Counted from the first letter of the stretch, positions 1 to 6,230 are shown. The stretch: DNA of 8,082 bases from Bacillota bacterium (GCA_023416655.1 JAEZHK010000089.1:1-8082), one strand, 5' to 3'. Numbers and translations: made by a program. Notes: a model not told the origin generated them from the letters alone.

Positions 1-2
1 AC

Positions 3-953
3 CTGGCGGTCTACTTCGGCCTCCTGGAAACGGGCGATACCATCCTGGGCATGAACCTGTCCCACGGCGGCCACCTGACCCACGGCAGCCCCGTCAACAT
101 GTCCGGCAAGAACTACAACTTCGTGGCCTACGGCGTGCGCGAGGGCGACGAGACCATCGACTACGACGCGCTTAAAAAGCAGGCGCTCGAAGTCAAGCCC
201 AAAATGATCGTGGCGGGCGCGAGCGCCTACCCGCGCGCCATCGACTTCAAAGCCTTCCGCGAGATCGCGGATGCGTGCGACGCGCTCCTCATGGTGGATA
301 TGGCGCACATCGCCGGCCTCGTCGCGGCGGGCGAACACATGAGCCCGGTGCCCTACGCGGACATCGTGACCACCACCACCCACAAGACGCTGCGCGGCCC
401 CCGCGGCGGCATGATCCTGTGCCGCGAGCAGTACGCCAAAGCCATCGACAAGGCCATCTTCCCCGGCACGCAGGGCGGCCCGCTGATGCACGTCATCGCG
501 GCCAAGGCGGTTTGCTTCAAGGAAGCGGCGGGGGAGGGCTTCAAGGCCTATCAGCACCAGATCATTCTCAACGCCCGCGCGCTGGCGGCGGCGCTGACCG
601 CGAAGGGCATCCGGCTCGTGTCCGGCGGCACCGACAACCACATGATGCTCATCAACCTGACCGGCACCGGCCGCACCGGCAAGGAACTGGAGGGCCTCCT
701 GGTCCGCGCCAACGTGACCGTCAACAAGAACACCGTGCCCTTTGAGACGCTCAGTCCCTTCGTCACCAGCGGCATCCGCGTGGGCACGCCCGCTGTCACC
801 AGCCGGGGGATGAGGGAGCCGGAGATGGAGAAGGTCGCCGGGTTCATCGCGCTTCTGACCGAGAAGGGCGAGGAAGCCATCCCCGAGGTCAAGGCGCAGG
901 TGCTCTCGCTCTGCGAGAAGTACCCGCTGTACGAGGGCGGCACGATCGACTGA
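3..953 (+). CDS. glyA: Serine hydroxymethyltransferase, 3' part (5' end outside window)
   Basis: This PLP enzyme interconverts serine plus tetrahydrofolate with glycine plus 5,10-methylene-tetrahydrofolate in the cytoplasm, supplying one-carbon units. The reading frame is open from base 3 and ends at TGA 951-953, giving about 317 residues. Family members are about 410-420 residues, so roughly the first 100 are missing. Visible family signatures are AVYFGLLETGDTILGMNLSHGGHLTHG near the left edge (split here as AVYFGLLETGDTILG, then MNLSHGGHLTHG), the MVDMAHIAGLVA segment (bases about 291-326), and the PLP-lysine motif TTTTHKTLRGPRGG, whose lysine codon is at 384-386. The C-terminal segment SGIRVGTPAVTSRGM is also typical. 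The frame is intact and GC-rich. It is the only + strand gene here and converges on the MarR-GNAT gene. No U-tract terminator follows; hairpins begin five bases after the stop. Identification is very secure. Confidence 0.97.
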   Translation: MAVYFGLLETGDTILGMNLSHGGHLTHGSPVNMSGKNYNFVAYGVREGDETIDYDALKKQALEVKPKMIVAGASAYPRAIDFKAFREIADACDALLMVDMAHIAGLVAAGEHMSPVPYADIVTTTTHKTLRGPRGGMILCREQYAKAIDKAIFPGTQGGPLMHVIAAKAVCFKEAAGEGFKAYQHQIILNARALAAALTAKGIRLVSGGTDNHMMLINLTGTGRTGKELEGLLVRANVTVNKNTVPFETLSPFVTSGIRVGTPAVTSRGMREPEMEKVAGFIALLTEKGEEAIPEVKAQVLSLCEKYPLYEGGTID

Positions 954-957
954 AGGG

Positions 958-990
958 GCAATGGAAATCTGCTGCGCATCTTTTCATTGC
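958..990. repeat. Inverted repeat 1 immediately after glyA
   Basis: Bases 958-967 can pair with 981-990: six perfect pairs (GCAATG with CATTGC), one G-T wobble, then three A-T pairs, around a 13-base loop. It starts five bases after the glyA stop and could act as a 3' stem for glyA mRNA. The bases that follow are purine-rich rather than a T run, so it is not a classical intrinsic terminator. Confidence 0.5.
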
Positions 991-1004
991 AAGGGAAGAA
1001 CTGC

Positions 1005-1042
1005 GCAAGCCGGAAATCCTGATGGATTTCCGGGCGGCTTGC
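1005..1042. repeat. Inverted repeat 2 in the glyA/MarR-GNAT gap
   Basis: GCAAGCC (1005-1011) pairs with GGCTTGC (1036-1042), and GGAAATCC (1012-1019) pairs with GGATTTCC (1024-1031) around a TGAT loop, with a four-base bulge on the right arm (1032-1035). That is 15 perfect pairs in two contiguous blocks. There is no downstream T run on either strand. Confidence 0.7.
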
Positions 1043-1050
1043 TGACTGAA

Positions 1051-1100
1051 GGAAACGTTAGGCTCCCCAGTGTGCGCACTGGGGAGCCTAACGCGTTTCC
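1051..1100. repeat. Inverted repeat 3: near-perfect 22-bp hairpin
   Basis: The core arms 1057-1072 and 1077-1092 are perfect 16-base complements closed by the four-base loop TGCG. The stem extends outward by six more pairs (GGAAAC 1051-1056 with GTTTCC 1095-1100) across a two-base bulge at 1093-1094. It is the strongest secondary structure in the window and lies midway between two convergent genes. It could block read-through or exonucleases from both sides, or be a dispersed REP/MITE-like element. No T run flanks it on either strand, which argues against a standard rho-independent terminator. Confidence 0.85.
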
Positions 1101-1122
1101 AGTGCGCGGGTCGCTGGAAACG
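1094..1122. repeat. Inverted repeat 4, competing with repeat 3
   Basis: CGTTTCCAG (1094-1102) is the exact complement of CTGGAAACG (1114-1122), giving a 9-bp stem with an 11-base loop. Its left arm is the same CGTTTCC sequence that closes the base of repeat 3, so the two structures are mutually exclusive at that point. The rest of the gap, to 1185, shows no further strong structure. Confidence 0.7.
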
Positions 1123-1185
1123 ATTGAAAATACGGGGGTCAACCAAGGGAATCATGACGGCGGATGTTGGGGTACTTGGCAAATA

Positions 1186-2097
1186 TTACAGCGCCATCTC
1201 CCAGCGCTCTTCCATCACATAATCCAGCCATTCGGTGTTCGGCTGCGAATCCGTGAGCACAAAGCCCTTGCTTTTGTAGATGGCCCGCGCGGATGTGAGC
1301 AGGTCGATCGTAATCAAAAACACGCGCTTGTACCCGGCCCGGCGGCAGAAGTTCAGCGCCTCGTCGGCCAGGCGGTTGCCAAGCCCCAGCCCCCGCGCCT
1401 CCGGCTCCAAGAGGAAGTAGCGAAGCTGCGCGGTCTCATCGTCAAACTTCGCGATGGCGATGCTGCCCATGGGCTTGCCATTGATCTCCGGGATCAGGAT
1501 GCATTCCTTTTCGGGATCGAGGCGCTCCGCAAGCAGCCGCACATTTTTGTCCACATATTCGCAGAAGGAATCCGACAGGTTGTATTCCTCCTTATAGAGC
1601 TCCCGGTGGCGGCGGATGACGTACTCCTCGTCGCCCGGCCTGTAACTGCGGATCGTCGCCGGGGAAGCGGCCTCGGAGAACCTCGCGCGCACCAGGTCCA
1701 TGGCGTTCAGAAGCGCGGTCAATTCCTCGTCCTTCATCAGCCGGATCAGCTCGGTCAGTTGCGCTTCCGACCGCCCGTTGAGTTCTCCCAGCATGCGCCG
1801 CCCCGCGTCGGTGATTTTAATGTGTTGGAAGCGGTTGTCCGACGGCGACTGGATTCGGGTGATCAGGCCGAGGGCTTCGGATTTTTTGAGGATTCGGCTC
1901 ATGTAGCCGCGGTCGATCTTCAGCCGCTCACCCAGCGCGATGGCCGTCGCGTGGTCGGTCTTCGTGATCTCCCAGAGCACCCGCGCCTCGGTCAGCGAGA
2001 AGTCGGAGTCCAGGATGTGCTGATTCAGAAGCCCCAGGATGTTCGTATAAAAGCGGTTGAAACTGCGGATTCTCGCGACCGCACCGTCCCGGTCCAT
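1186..2097 (-). CDS. MarR-family regulator fused to a GNAT N-acetyltransferase
   Basis: This protein of 303 residues joins two modules. (Residue numbers below count from the GTG one codon upstream.) Residues about 1-140 are a MarR-type winged helix: the FSLTEARVLWEI helix (34-45), a recognition region IDRGYMSRILKKSEALGLI (62-80), and a wing ending in ITDAG (96-100). Residues about 148-304 are a GNAT fold with the acetyl-CoA motif A around RYFLLEPEARGLGLGNRL; the RGLGLG loop is at 236-241. ARAIYKSKGF (271-280) matches the usual GNAT motif B. The MarR half should bind DNA as a dimer and the GNAT half should acetylate an unknown amine. I place the start at ATG 2095-2097, seven bases after GGGAGG; the GTG directly upstream has only four bases of spacing. 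Its own promoter and a large dyad lie just upstream, suggesting autoregulation. The acetylation substrate cannot be told from the sequence. Confidence 0.92.
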   Translation of the reverse strand: MDRDGAVARIRSFNRFYTNILGLLNQHILDSDFSLTEARVLWEITKTDHATAIALGERLKIDRGYMSRILKKSEALGLITRIQSPSDNRFQHIKITDAGRRMLGELNGRSEAQLTELIRLMKDEELTALLNAMDLVRARFSEAASPATIRSYRPGDEEYVIRRHRELYKEEYNLSDSFCEYVDKNVRLLAERLDPEKECILIPEINGKPMGSIAIAKFDDETAQLRYFLLEPEARGLGLGNRLADEALNFCRRAGYKRVFLITIDLLTSARAIYKSKGFVLTDSQPNTEWLDYVMEERWEMAL

Positions 2098-2114
2098 CAC
2101 AACGCCTCCCGTGT

Positions 2115-2165
2115 AGTTGACTCAGGCCACCATCAGAATAAACGAGATGGTAGACAATGTCAACT
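2115..2165. promoter_or_regulatory. Nested dyad centred on the promoter, candidate MarR operator
   Basis: Two perfect inverted repeats share one centre at base 2140. The outer arms are AGTTGAC (2115-2121) and GTCAACT (2159-2165); the inner arms are ACCATC (2129-2134) and GATGGT (2146-2151). The right outer arm covers most of the -35, the centre sits at the end of the -10, and the left arms fall in the start-site and leader region. Dimeric MarR proteins bind such symmetric sites, often with TTG/CAA half sites. Operator function is inferred, not shown. Confidence 0.5.
2135..2163 (-). promoter_or_regulatory. Predicted sigma-A promoter for the MarR-GNAT gene
   Basis: On the - strand a perfect -35 TTGACA (2158-2163) is followed by exactly 17 bases and a -10 of TATTCT (2135-2140, four of six consensus matches). 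It reads toward the MarR-GNAT start at 2097, giving an approximate leader of 30 bases. It lies in the 88-base gap after the metallopeptidase-like gene, so MarR-GNAT can be expressed independently of that pair. Confidence 0.65.
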
Positions 2166-2185
2166 GCATTTGGATTTTCTTTGAA

Positions 2186-3322
2186 TTATGGGAGGGTCGG
2201 ACAGCCCGGCTGAGAGAGGATTGCCCGGATTCTGGACAATTCTTTTTTCGCGGTCGGATCTCCGGGCTTGTATTCGAGCGCGCTTTGGTAGTCCCGTTCC
2301 GCCAAGTCGTAAATGCACAGCACGAATAGAATCGATGCCCGGTTCATGTACGTCTCGTAGCTTGGTTCACGCTGGACTGCTAAATTTGCAATCCACATCC
2401 CCCGATTGCAGTTGCAATACTTCTGGGACATGTTGATGAGTGTTGGGACAGAGTCAATGGTGAGCGGAGACAGCGATTCGATCGTGTCATCGCTGGTGTA
2501 CAGGTCGTCGTATTCGCCGTCATATTCCCCTATGCATTGGTAAACGTTCTCGGGCGAATAATCGGCCATTTCCGAATCCAGACATGCGCCACTACATTCA
2601 AACTGGGCTGAGAGGAGTTCTACTGGAATATCGGCAGCGTCGCCAGGTGATAGTATACGGCAGTCTCGTTGCCGTACAAGTGCCTGATATTTATAGTTAA
2701 ACCCACCATAAGGCTGGTTTTTCACAACGATGGCTGAGGGGAAGAACCTGACATTCATAGACCAGCCTACCATATACAACTTATCGTCTTTCCGGTACAG
2801 CCAGACGACGGAGTTTGGACACGCGTCGGTTATAGCGCGGCTGAAGGCCCGTTTTTTTCCAAAATCAATGCAGAGAAAGTGGTTCATGTACATAAATGCG
2901 CTGTGGTAATTGTCATTTTTTGCGGAGGGGAGCAGGCAAAACACCACTGGCTGTTTTGTAAAATCAAAAGAGGGGCGCTTTTTGGCGGGAGGGAGTGCGT
3001 CCAGTGACTGTAAGTAACGATCCAACTCGTCTTCGCATGATTCAAAGCCAGGGAAGCGCGCCATGCACTTCTGAAACTCGGGAGAATGGTCGATAAAGAC
3101 CTGATGCGTGTACTCATGGTAAATAATAGATTGCAAGGCCTTCTTTGAGACCTTATCTGTGTTCAAAAGTCTGCTGACAAGAATGCGGTTAAGCCAGTAC
3201 TGGTATTCTCCATATCGCCAGAGCATGTTCTCCTCCGACCACTGGATGGTCGGCTTCCTATAGCCCTTGTTCTCGCCATAAGTCTCGATGACGTCGTCCA
3301 ACAAGGCTTGAAGATCGATCAT
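2186..3322 (-). CDS. Uncharacterised HExxH metallopeptidase-like protein with TPR-like C-terminus
   Basis: I do not recognise a named gene for this 378-residue protein. Residues 66-83 read IIYHEYTHQVFIDHSPEF: HEYTH (69-73) gives two candidate zinc histidines and the general-base glutamate, and H79 six residues later is a plausible third ligand. This HExxH-x5-HSPxF spacing resembles SprT/WLM/YgjP-type metallopeptidase folds. Residues about 125-235 form a beta-rich region including VVWLYRKDDKLYMVGWSMNV (172-191); its fold is unknown to me. Residues about 322-366 resemble a TPR helix pair (AERDYQSALEYKPGD, 341-355). There is no signal peptide or membrane helix, so it is probably cytosolic. The start is ATG 3320-3322, with AGGAG six bases upstream. 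It overlaps the stop of the preceding gene by four bases (ATGA), so translation is probably coupled. Base composition is clearly AT-richer than the flanking genes, consistent with horizontal acquisition. Peptidase activity is inference from the motif. Confidence 0.8.
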   Translation of the reverse strand: MIDLQALLDDVIETYGENKGYRKPTIQWSEENMLWRYGEYQYWLNRILVSRLLNTDKVSKKALQSIIYHEYTHQVFIDHSPEFQKCMARFPGFESCEDELDRYLQSLDALPPAKKRPSFDFTKQPVVFCLLPSAKNDNYHSAFMYMNHFLCIDFGKKRAFSRAITDACPNSVVWLYRKDDKLYMVGWSMNVRFFPSAIVVKNQPYGGFNYKYQALVRQRDCRILSPGDAADIPVELLSAQFECSGACLDSEMADYSPENVYQCIGEYDGEYDDLYTSDDTIESLSPLTIDSVPTLINMSQKYCNCNRGMWIANLAVQREPSYETYMNRASILFVLCIYDLAERDYQSALEYKPGDPTAKKELSRIRAILSQPGCPTLP

Positions 3323-4371
3323 TTGTCGCTCCTTCCGCCCGCAAGGGCGCCATTCAAATCACCGAGCGAATTGGGATTCACGCCGTTGATCTGGCAGTAA
3401 TATCGGAAAAAACGCGCGGCTAGCGCCTCAGAGGGCCGCCCCATTTTCTTGTCTGCGATGTCGCGCAGGATCTGCGCAGCCTGTCGGTCGTCCAGATAAC
3501 GGTGCAACCCGGAACCCCATGCAACTTCTTCCGGCTTCTGGGCGTTTGCGTGATAGCGCCAGAACAGAAGAGCGCGGGCTTCAGAACGCGGAAGCGCGAT
3601 CCTGTATTCGGTGTTGGCGCCGACGAAGCCCGCCTCGCGCCCATTGCCCTCGTAGGCGTCGTCCACCAGAAACACCGCAAAGATATAACGGCCTTCTTCT
3701 GGATCGCCTGGCTCCCGCGTGGTCAGGACACACAGGCTGTTCGGCCTCACATGCCTCAATTTCATCGGTCGCCCTTTGTTCTTGCCGTTATGAACGACGC
3801 CGGCAAAGGCCTTCCAATCCCGGAGCATCTGATTTTCATAGCACACGAATCCGCCGTCTGCGCATATTGCTTCCAAGTCCTCCCGAGAGATCTCTCCGCA
3901 CAGATACCTAGTGCATGGGCACTCCTCTGCGGAGCACCACACTTTGTTTTCTCTCAGGATGTTGTGGCGGATCATTTCATCGCTACAAACCCCCGAAAAG
4001 CCGACCCGTCCACTGGATTGGCCACCGTCGCAGAAATTGCATTTGAAAGCGACGTTCAGGCGGTCCGGCGTCTTTGGCGCGACGTGGCTCTTTCGGGGGC
4101 CATGCGCTGATATTGTCGTAGGCGTTGCCTTGATAGCCACTTCACGCGATGCCGCCTCCTGTGCCTCTTCCGCTATGAGCCGGTCGAGATCGGCCTGTAT
4201 CGCGGCGGCAATAATCGGATCGAGCGCATGAAGAAAGCCGGAGAATGCCCGGCGGTACACAAAGTTTTTTTGACCGCATGGAAAATCGACGGTAAAATAG
4301 TTACCCTCCTGCGCTACGATGATCCCATCGCCAAAGCTTTGATGTCGCACGCCCTGATGCAATAAGTCCAT
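3319..4371 (-). CDS. Uncharacterised Cys-rich, probably zinc-binding protein, partner of the downstream metallopeptidase-like gene
   Basis: This 350-residue protein has no function I can name. (Numbers below count from the TTG one codon upstream.) Residues 7-49 (QGVRHQSFGDGIIVAQ, then NYFTVDFPCGQKNFVYRRAF) resemble the small SH3/Tudor-like barrels of the VxHxxFGxGxV...VxF type, as at the C-terminus of UvrD/PcrA helicases. A low-complexity Ala/Glu-rich helix (about 53-80) follows. The central part has a cysteine cluster: CNFC (112-115), C130, C147, CPC (152-154) and C159, plausibly a zinc site. Residues about 200-300 look like a compact mixed domain with an aromatic-rich ALLFWRYHAN segment (268-277). 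No signal peptide or membrane helix is seen. I chose ATG 4369-4371, eight bases from GGAGG at 4380-4384; the TTG before it is possible. The 108-base gap upstream, to the asparaginase stop, holds no convincing promoter or terminator. It is the first gene of a coupled pair. Confidence 0.8.
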   Translation of the reverse strand: MDLLHQGVRHQSFGDGIIVAQEGNYFTVDFPCGQKNFVYRRAFSGFLHALDPIIAAAIQADLDRLIAEEAQEAASREVAIKATPTTISAHGPRKSHVAPKTPDRLNVAFKCNFCDGGQSSGRVGFSGVCSDEMIRHNILRENKVWCSAEECPCTRYLCGEISREDLEAICADGGFVCYENQMLRDWKAFAGVVHNGKNKGRPMKLRHVRPNSLCVLTTREPGDPEEGRYIFAVFLVDDAYEGNGREAGFVGANTEYRIALPRSEARALLFWRYHANAQKPEEVAWGSGLHRYLDDRQAAQILRDIADKKMGRPSEALAARFFRYYCQINGVNPNSLGDLNGALAGGRSDK

Positions 4372-4479
4372 CAATCATTCCTCCGTAAAACCGGCTGCGC
4401 GCATCGAATGGTTATGGATGTTTCTGGAAAGTGTAGAAGACACGAAAGGGTAGCGTTTTTCGTCACCGGATGCATTGAG

Positions 4480-5472
4480 TTATGGCAGCGTAACTTCTCC
4501 CGCGAAGTTGGTGGCGAACATCGCGCGCACTTCGTTCAGGTCCTCCGTCTGCCCCAGCGCCCACTTGAGCTTGGTGACCACCGCTTCGGTGGTCATGTCG
4601 TAGCACTGGATGACCCCGGCGTCCAGCGCCTTGCGCCCCGTCTGGTAGAGCGAAAAGTCGCTGCGCTCGTAGAGGCATTGGCTGGAGACCGCCACGGCCA
4701 GGCCGCTGCGGACCAAGTGCTCCAGCGGCTCCATGAGGTTGCGGCGGATGAAGTGCAACCCGCCCGCGCCGAAGGCCTCGATGACCACGCCGCGGTAGCG
4801 CATCGCGCTCAGCGCGTCCAGAAACTCCGGCTGGAAGCCGGGCGTGAGCTTCAAGAGGAACACGTCGTTGCACAGCTCGTCCCGGAGCGTGAAAGGCCCC
4901 TCAGGGCGCGAGATCAGTTCGGGCCGGAGGGTCAGCCCCTCGCCGTCCACGATGCCCACCGGCGGCAGGTTGACGCTCTCGAAGGCGCGAAAGCCCGTGG
5001 TGCGCACCTTGACCGCGCGGGTGCCCAGCATGATCATCCGGTCGAAGGCGATGAACACGCCGGGGACTGCGGTGGCTGCCATCGCGAACGCGCAGCGCAG
5101 GTTCTCCACCGCGTCGGTCAGCGGGTGGGACGCGGGCAGCTGCGCGCCGGTCAGGACGACCGGCACTGGAAGCCCATGAAGCATGAAAGAAAGCGCCGAC
5201 GCGGTGTAGGCCATCGTGTCGGTGCCGTGGGTGATGACGATGCCCGCGTGTCCCGCGGCGTTTTCGTAGACGCAGCGGGCGATCTCCCGCCATTCCTCGG
5301 GCTGCATGTTGGCGCTGTCAATGCTGAACAGCGGGATGTGCTCGATCTTGTAGCGCCCGCCCAGCATCCTTAGCGCATCGGGCAGCGCGCCGCCGCCCTC
5401 GTCGGGCGCGAGGCCCTCCGGCGTGGGAACGGCGGCAATCGTGCCGCCGGTGGTGATCAGAAGGATGTTCAT
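4480..5472 (-). CDS. ansA: L-asparaginase, type I (cytoplasmic)
   Basis: This enzyme hydrolyses L-asparagine to L-aspartate and ammonia. At 330 residues it has normal family length. The N-terminal catalytic motif ITTGGTIAA (6-14) supplies the nucleophile Thr11. The second motif, THGTDTMAYTASALSFML (81-98), supplies Thr84 and Asp85, and Lys155 in TRAVKVRTT fits the conserved catalytic lysine. The SIDS stretch (50-53) matches the substrate-binding loop. The HGTDTMAYTASALSFML form and the absence of a signal peptide point to the cytoplasmic AnsA-like type rather than the periplasmic high-affinity type. The start is ATG 5470-5472 with a modest GGAG nine bases upstream. It lies 34 bases after the stop of the two-helix membrane protein and is probably cotranscribed with it from the promoter at 6182-6210. 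No clear intrinsic terminator follows. Confidence 0.95.
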   Translation of the reverse strand: MNILLITTGGTIAAVPTPEGLAPDEGGGALPDALRMLGGRYKIEHIPLFSIDSANMQPEEWREIARCVYENAAGHAGIVITHGTDTMAYTASALSFMLHGLPVPVVLTGAQLPASHPLTDAVENLRCAFAMAATAVPGVFIAFDRMIMLGTRAVKVRTTGFRAFESVNLPPVGIVDGEGLTLRPELISRPEGPFTLRDELCNDVFLLKLTPGFQPEFLDALSAMRYRGVVIEAFGAGGLHFIRRNLMEPLEHLVRSGLAVAVSSQCLYERSDFSLYQTGRKALDAGVIQCYDMTTEAVVTKLKWALGQTEDLNEVRAMFATNFAGEVTLP

Positions 5473-5506
5473 TTCGTTCGACTCCGTGGCGCTTTTGCGC
5501 TTCGTT

Positions 5507-6148
5507 TTACCCCTGATCGGGTCCCTCCGGCGCGCTGCCGCTCATGGCGCGGCGGAGCGCGTCTTGAAGGCCCTGCCCGCCCTCCCGGCACGCCGTGACG
5601 CGGGCCGTGAGGCGCATGCCCGGATAGGCGGCCATGTACAGAAAACCGGCGTCCTGCTTCAGGATTTCGAGCCTCTGGGCAAAGGCCGCGGCGTCTCCCG
5701 GGATAAGAACCAGGCCGTAGGCGAACCGGTCCACCCGGCCGAAGCGCTCGCCCTTCAGGACAAAGCCCTCGAGGTACAGCCGGAGGCTCTTCATCGCATT
5801 CTTGCCCTTCCTGGCGGGCAGGCGCTCAAGGCCCGGCACCGCGACCACGGCGACCGCTCGATCACCGCCGGACGGTAGCCCGTCCACCTTGCGGAGAAAA
5901 CATTTTGTTGACTGCCTGTACCCAGCCGCCGCGATCAGCCTGCGGCAAGGGGGGATCAGCGCGGCAACAAGCGCCAGGGCCACCGCTGCGCCTGCGATGA
6001 TCAACGCGTACGCCCAAGAGCCGGAGACGCGGCTTCCATCCGGCGCGGAGGCCATCGCGGCGACGCCCCAGTCCTTCAGGAAGACGACGAAGCATAAAAA
6101 CCCAAGGGTAGAGAGTAAAAGTGTTGAAACCCTGCGCACAATCGTCAT
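5507..6148 (-). CDS. Hypothetical membrane protein with two N-terminal transmembrane helices
   Basis: I do not recognise this family. With the start at ATG 6146-6148 the product is 213 residues. A positively charged start (IVRRVS) precedes helix 1 (about 9-24, LLLSTLGFLCFVVFL). A loop of about 20 residues follows, then helix 2 (about 46-66, AYALIIAGAAVALALVAALI), then arginines at 69-70. By the positive-inside rule both ends are cytoplasmic, leaving a soluble cytoplasmic domain of about 145 residues with alternating beta and alpha character (AVAVVAVPGLERL, SLRLYLEGFVLKGERFG). The frame stays open to an upstream ATG at 6232, but the perfect promoter at 6182-6210 would start transcription downstream of it, and GAGG lies nine bases before ATG 6148, so the shorter form is preferred. 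The asparaginase gene follows 34 bases later, so the two are probably cotranscribed. Nothing shows a shared function. Confidence 0.78.
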   Translation of the reverse strand: MTIVRRVSTLLLSTLGFLCFVVFLKDWGVAAMASAPDGSRVSGSWAYALIIAGAAVALALVAALIPPCRRLIAAAGYRQSTKCFLRKVDGLPSGGDRAVAVVAVPGLERLPARKGKNAMKSLRLYLEGFVLKGERFGRVDRFAYGLVLIPGDAAAFAQRLEILKQDAGFLYMAAYPGMRLTARVTACREGGQGLQDALRRAMSGSAPEGPDQG

Positions 6149-6181
6149 CCCCGTGTACCTCGGCGTGAATTTCCGCGATTC

Positions 6182-6210
6182 ATTATAGGGGCGGTGGCGA
6201 ATCCTGTCAA
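6182..6210 (-). promoter_or_regulatory. Perfect consensus sigma-A promoter
   Basis: On the - strand TTGACA (6205-6210), exactly 17 bases, then TATAAT (6182-6187): twelve of twelve consensus positions with optimal spacing. Transcription should begin near 6174-6176, about 27 bases before ATG 6148. It drives the two-helix membrane protein and probably the asparaginase gene. It also rules out the longer upstream start for the membrane protein from this transcript. Confidence 0.88.
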
Positions 6211-6217
6211 TCGCGCG

Positions 6218-6230
6218 GGAACACAGTTCC
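6218..6230. promoter_or_regulatory. Small perfect palindrome upstream of the consensus promoter
   Basis: GGAAC (6218-6222), three bases, GTTCC (6226-6230). It sits seven bases upstream of the -35, where a regulator could bind. It is short enough to be coincidental and has no T run, so it is not a terminator for the preceding CNNM gene. Confidence 0.3.

Noticed and set aside
1051..1100. Large hairpin as a standard rho-independent terminator
   Set aside because: The stem is strong, but neither strand has a T run immediately downstream. It may still block read-through by another mechanism.
958..1122. Repeats considered as a CRISPR array
   Set aside because: The repeats are inverted pairs of different sequence and length, without regular direct repeats and spacers or nearby cas genes.
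961..2184. Long + strand reading frame (407 codons) opposite the MarR-GNAT gene
   Set aside because: It runs antisense through a gene with clear MarR and GNAT motifs and through the hairpin array. Its composition reflects GC-rich third positions of the opposite strand, and no domain is recognisable.
3502..4110. + strand reading frame of 202 codons opposite the Cys-rich gene
   Set aside because: No ribosome site or recognisable motif. The - strand frame is longer, has a GGAGG site and is coupled to the next gene.
4375..4479. Promoter for the coupled uncharacterised pair
   Set aside because: Candidate -10-like words such as TACACT and CATAAC lack a -35 at acceptable spacing, so no promoter is claimed. 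The pair may depend on read-through from asparaginase or on a non-consensus promoter.
4408..5373. Long + strand reading frame (321 codons) opposite asparaginase
   Set aside because: It is antisense to a confidently identified asparaginase, and its His/Arg/Asp-rich low-complexity translation is typical of a shadow frame.
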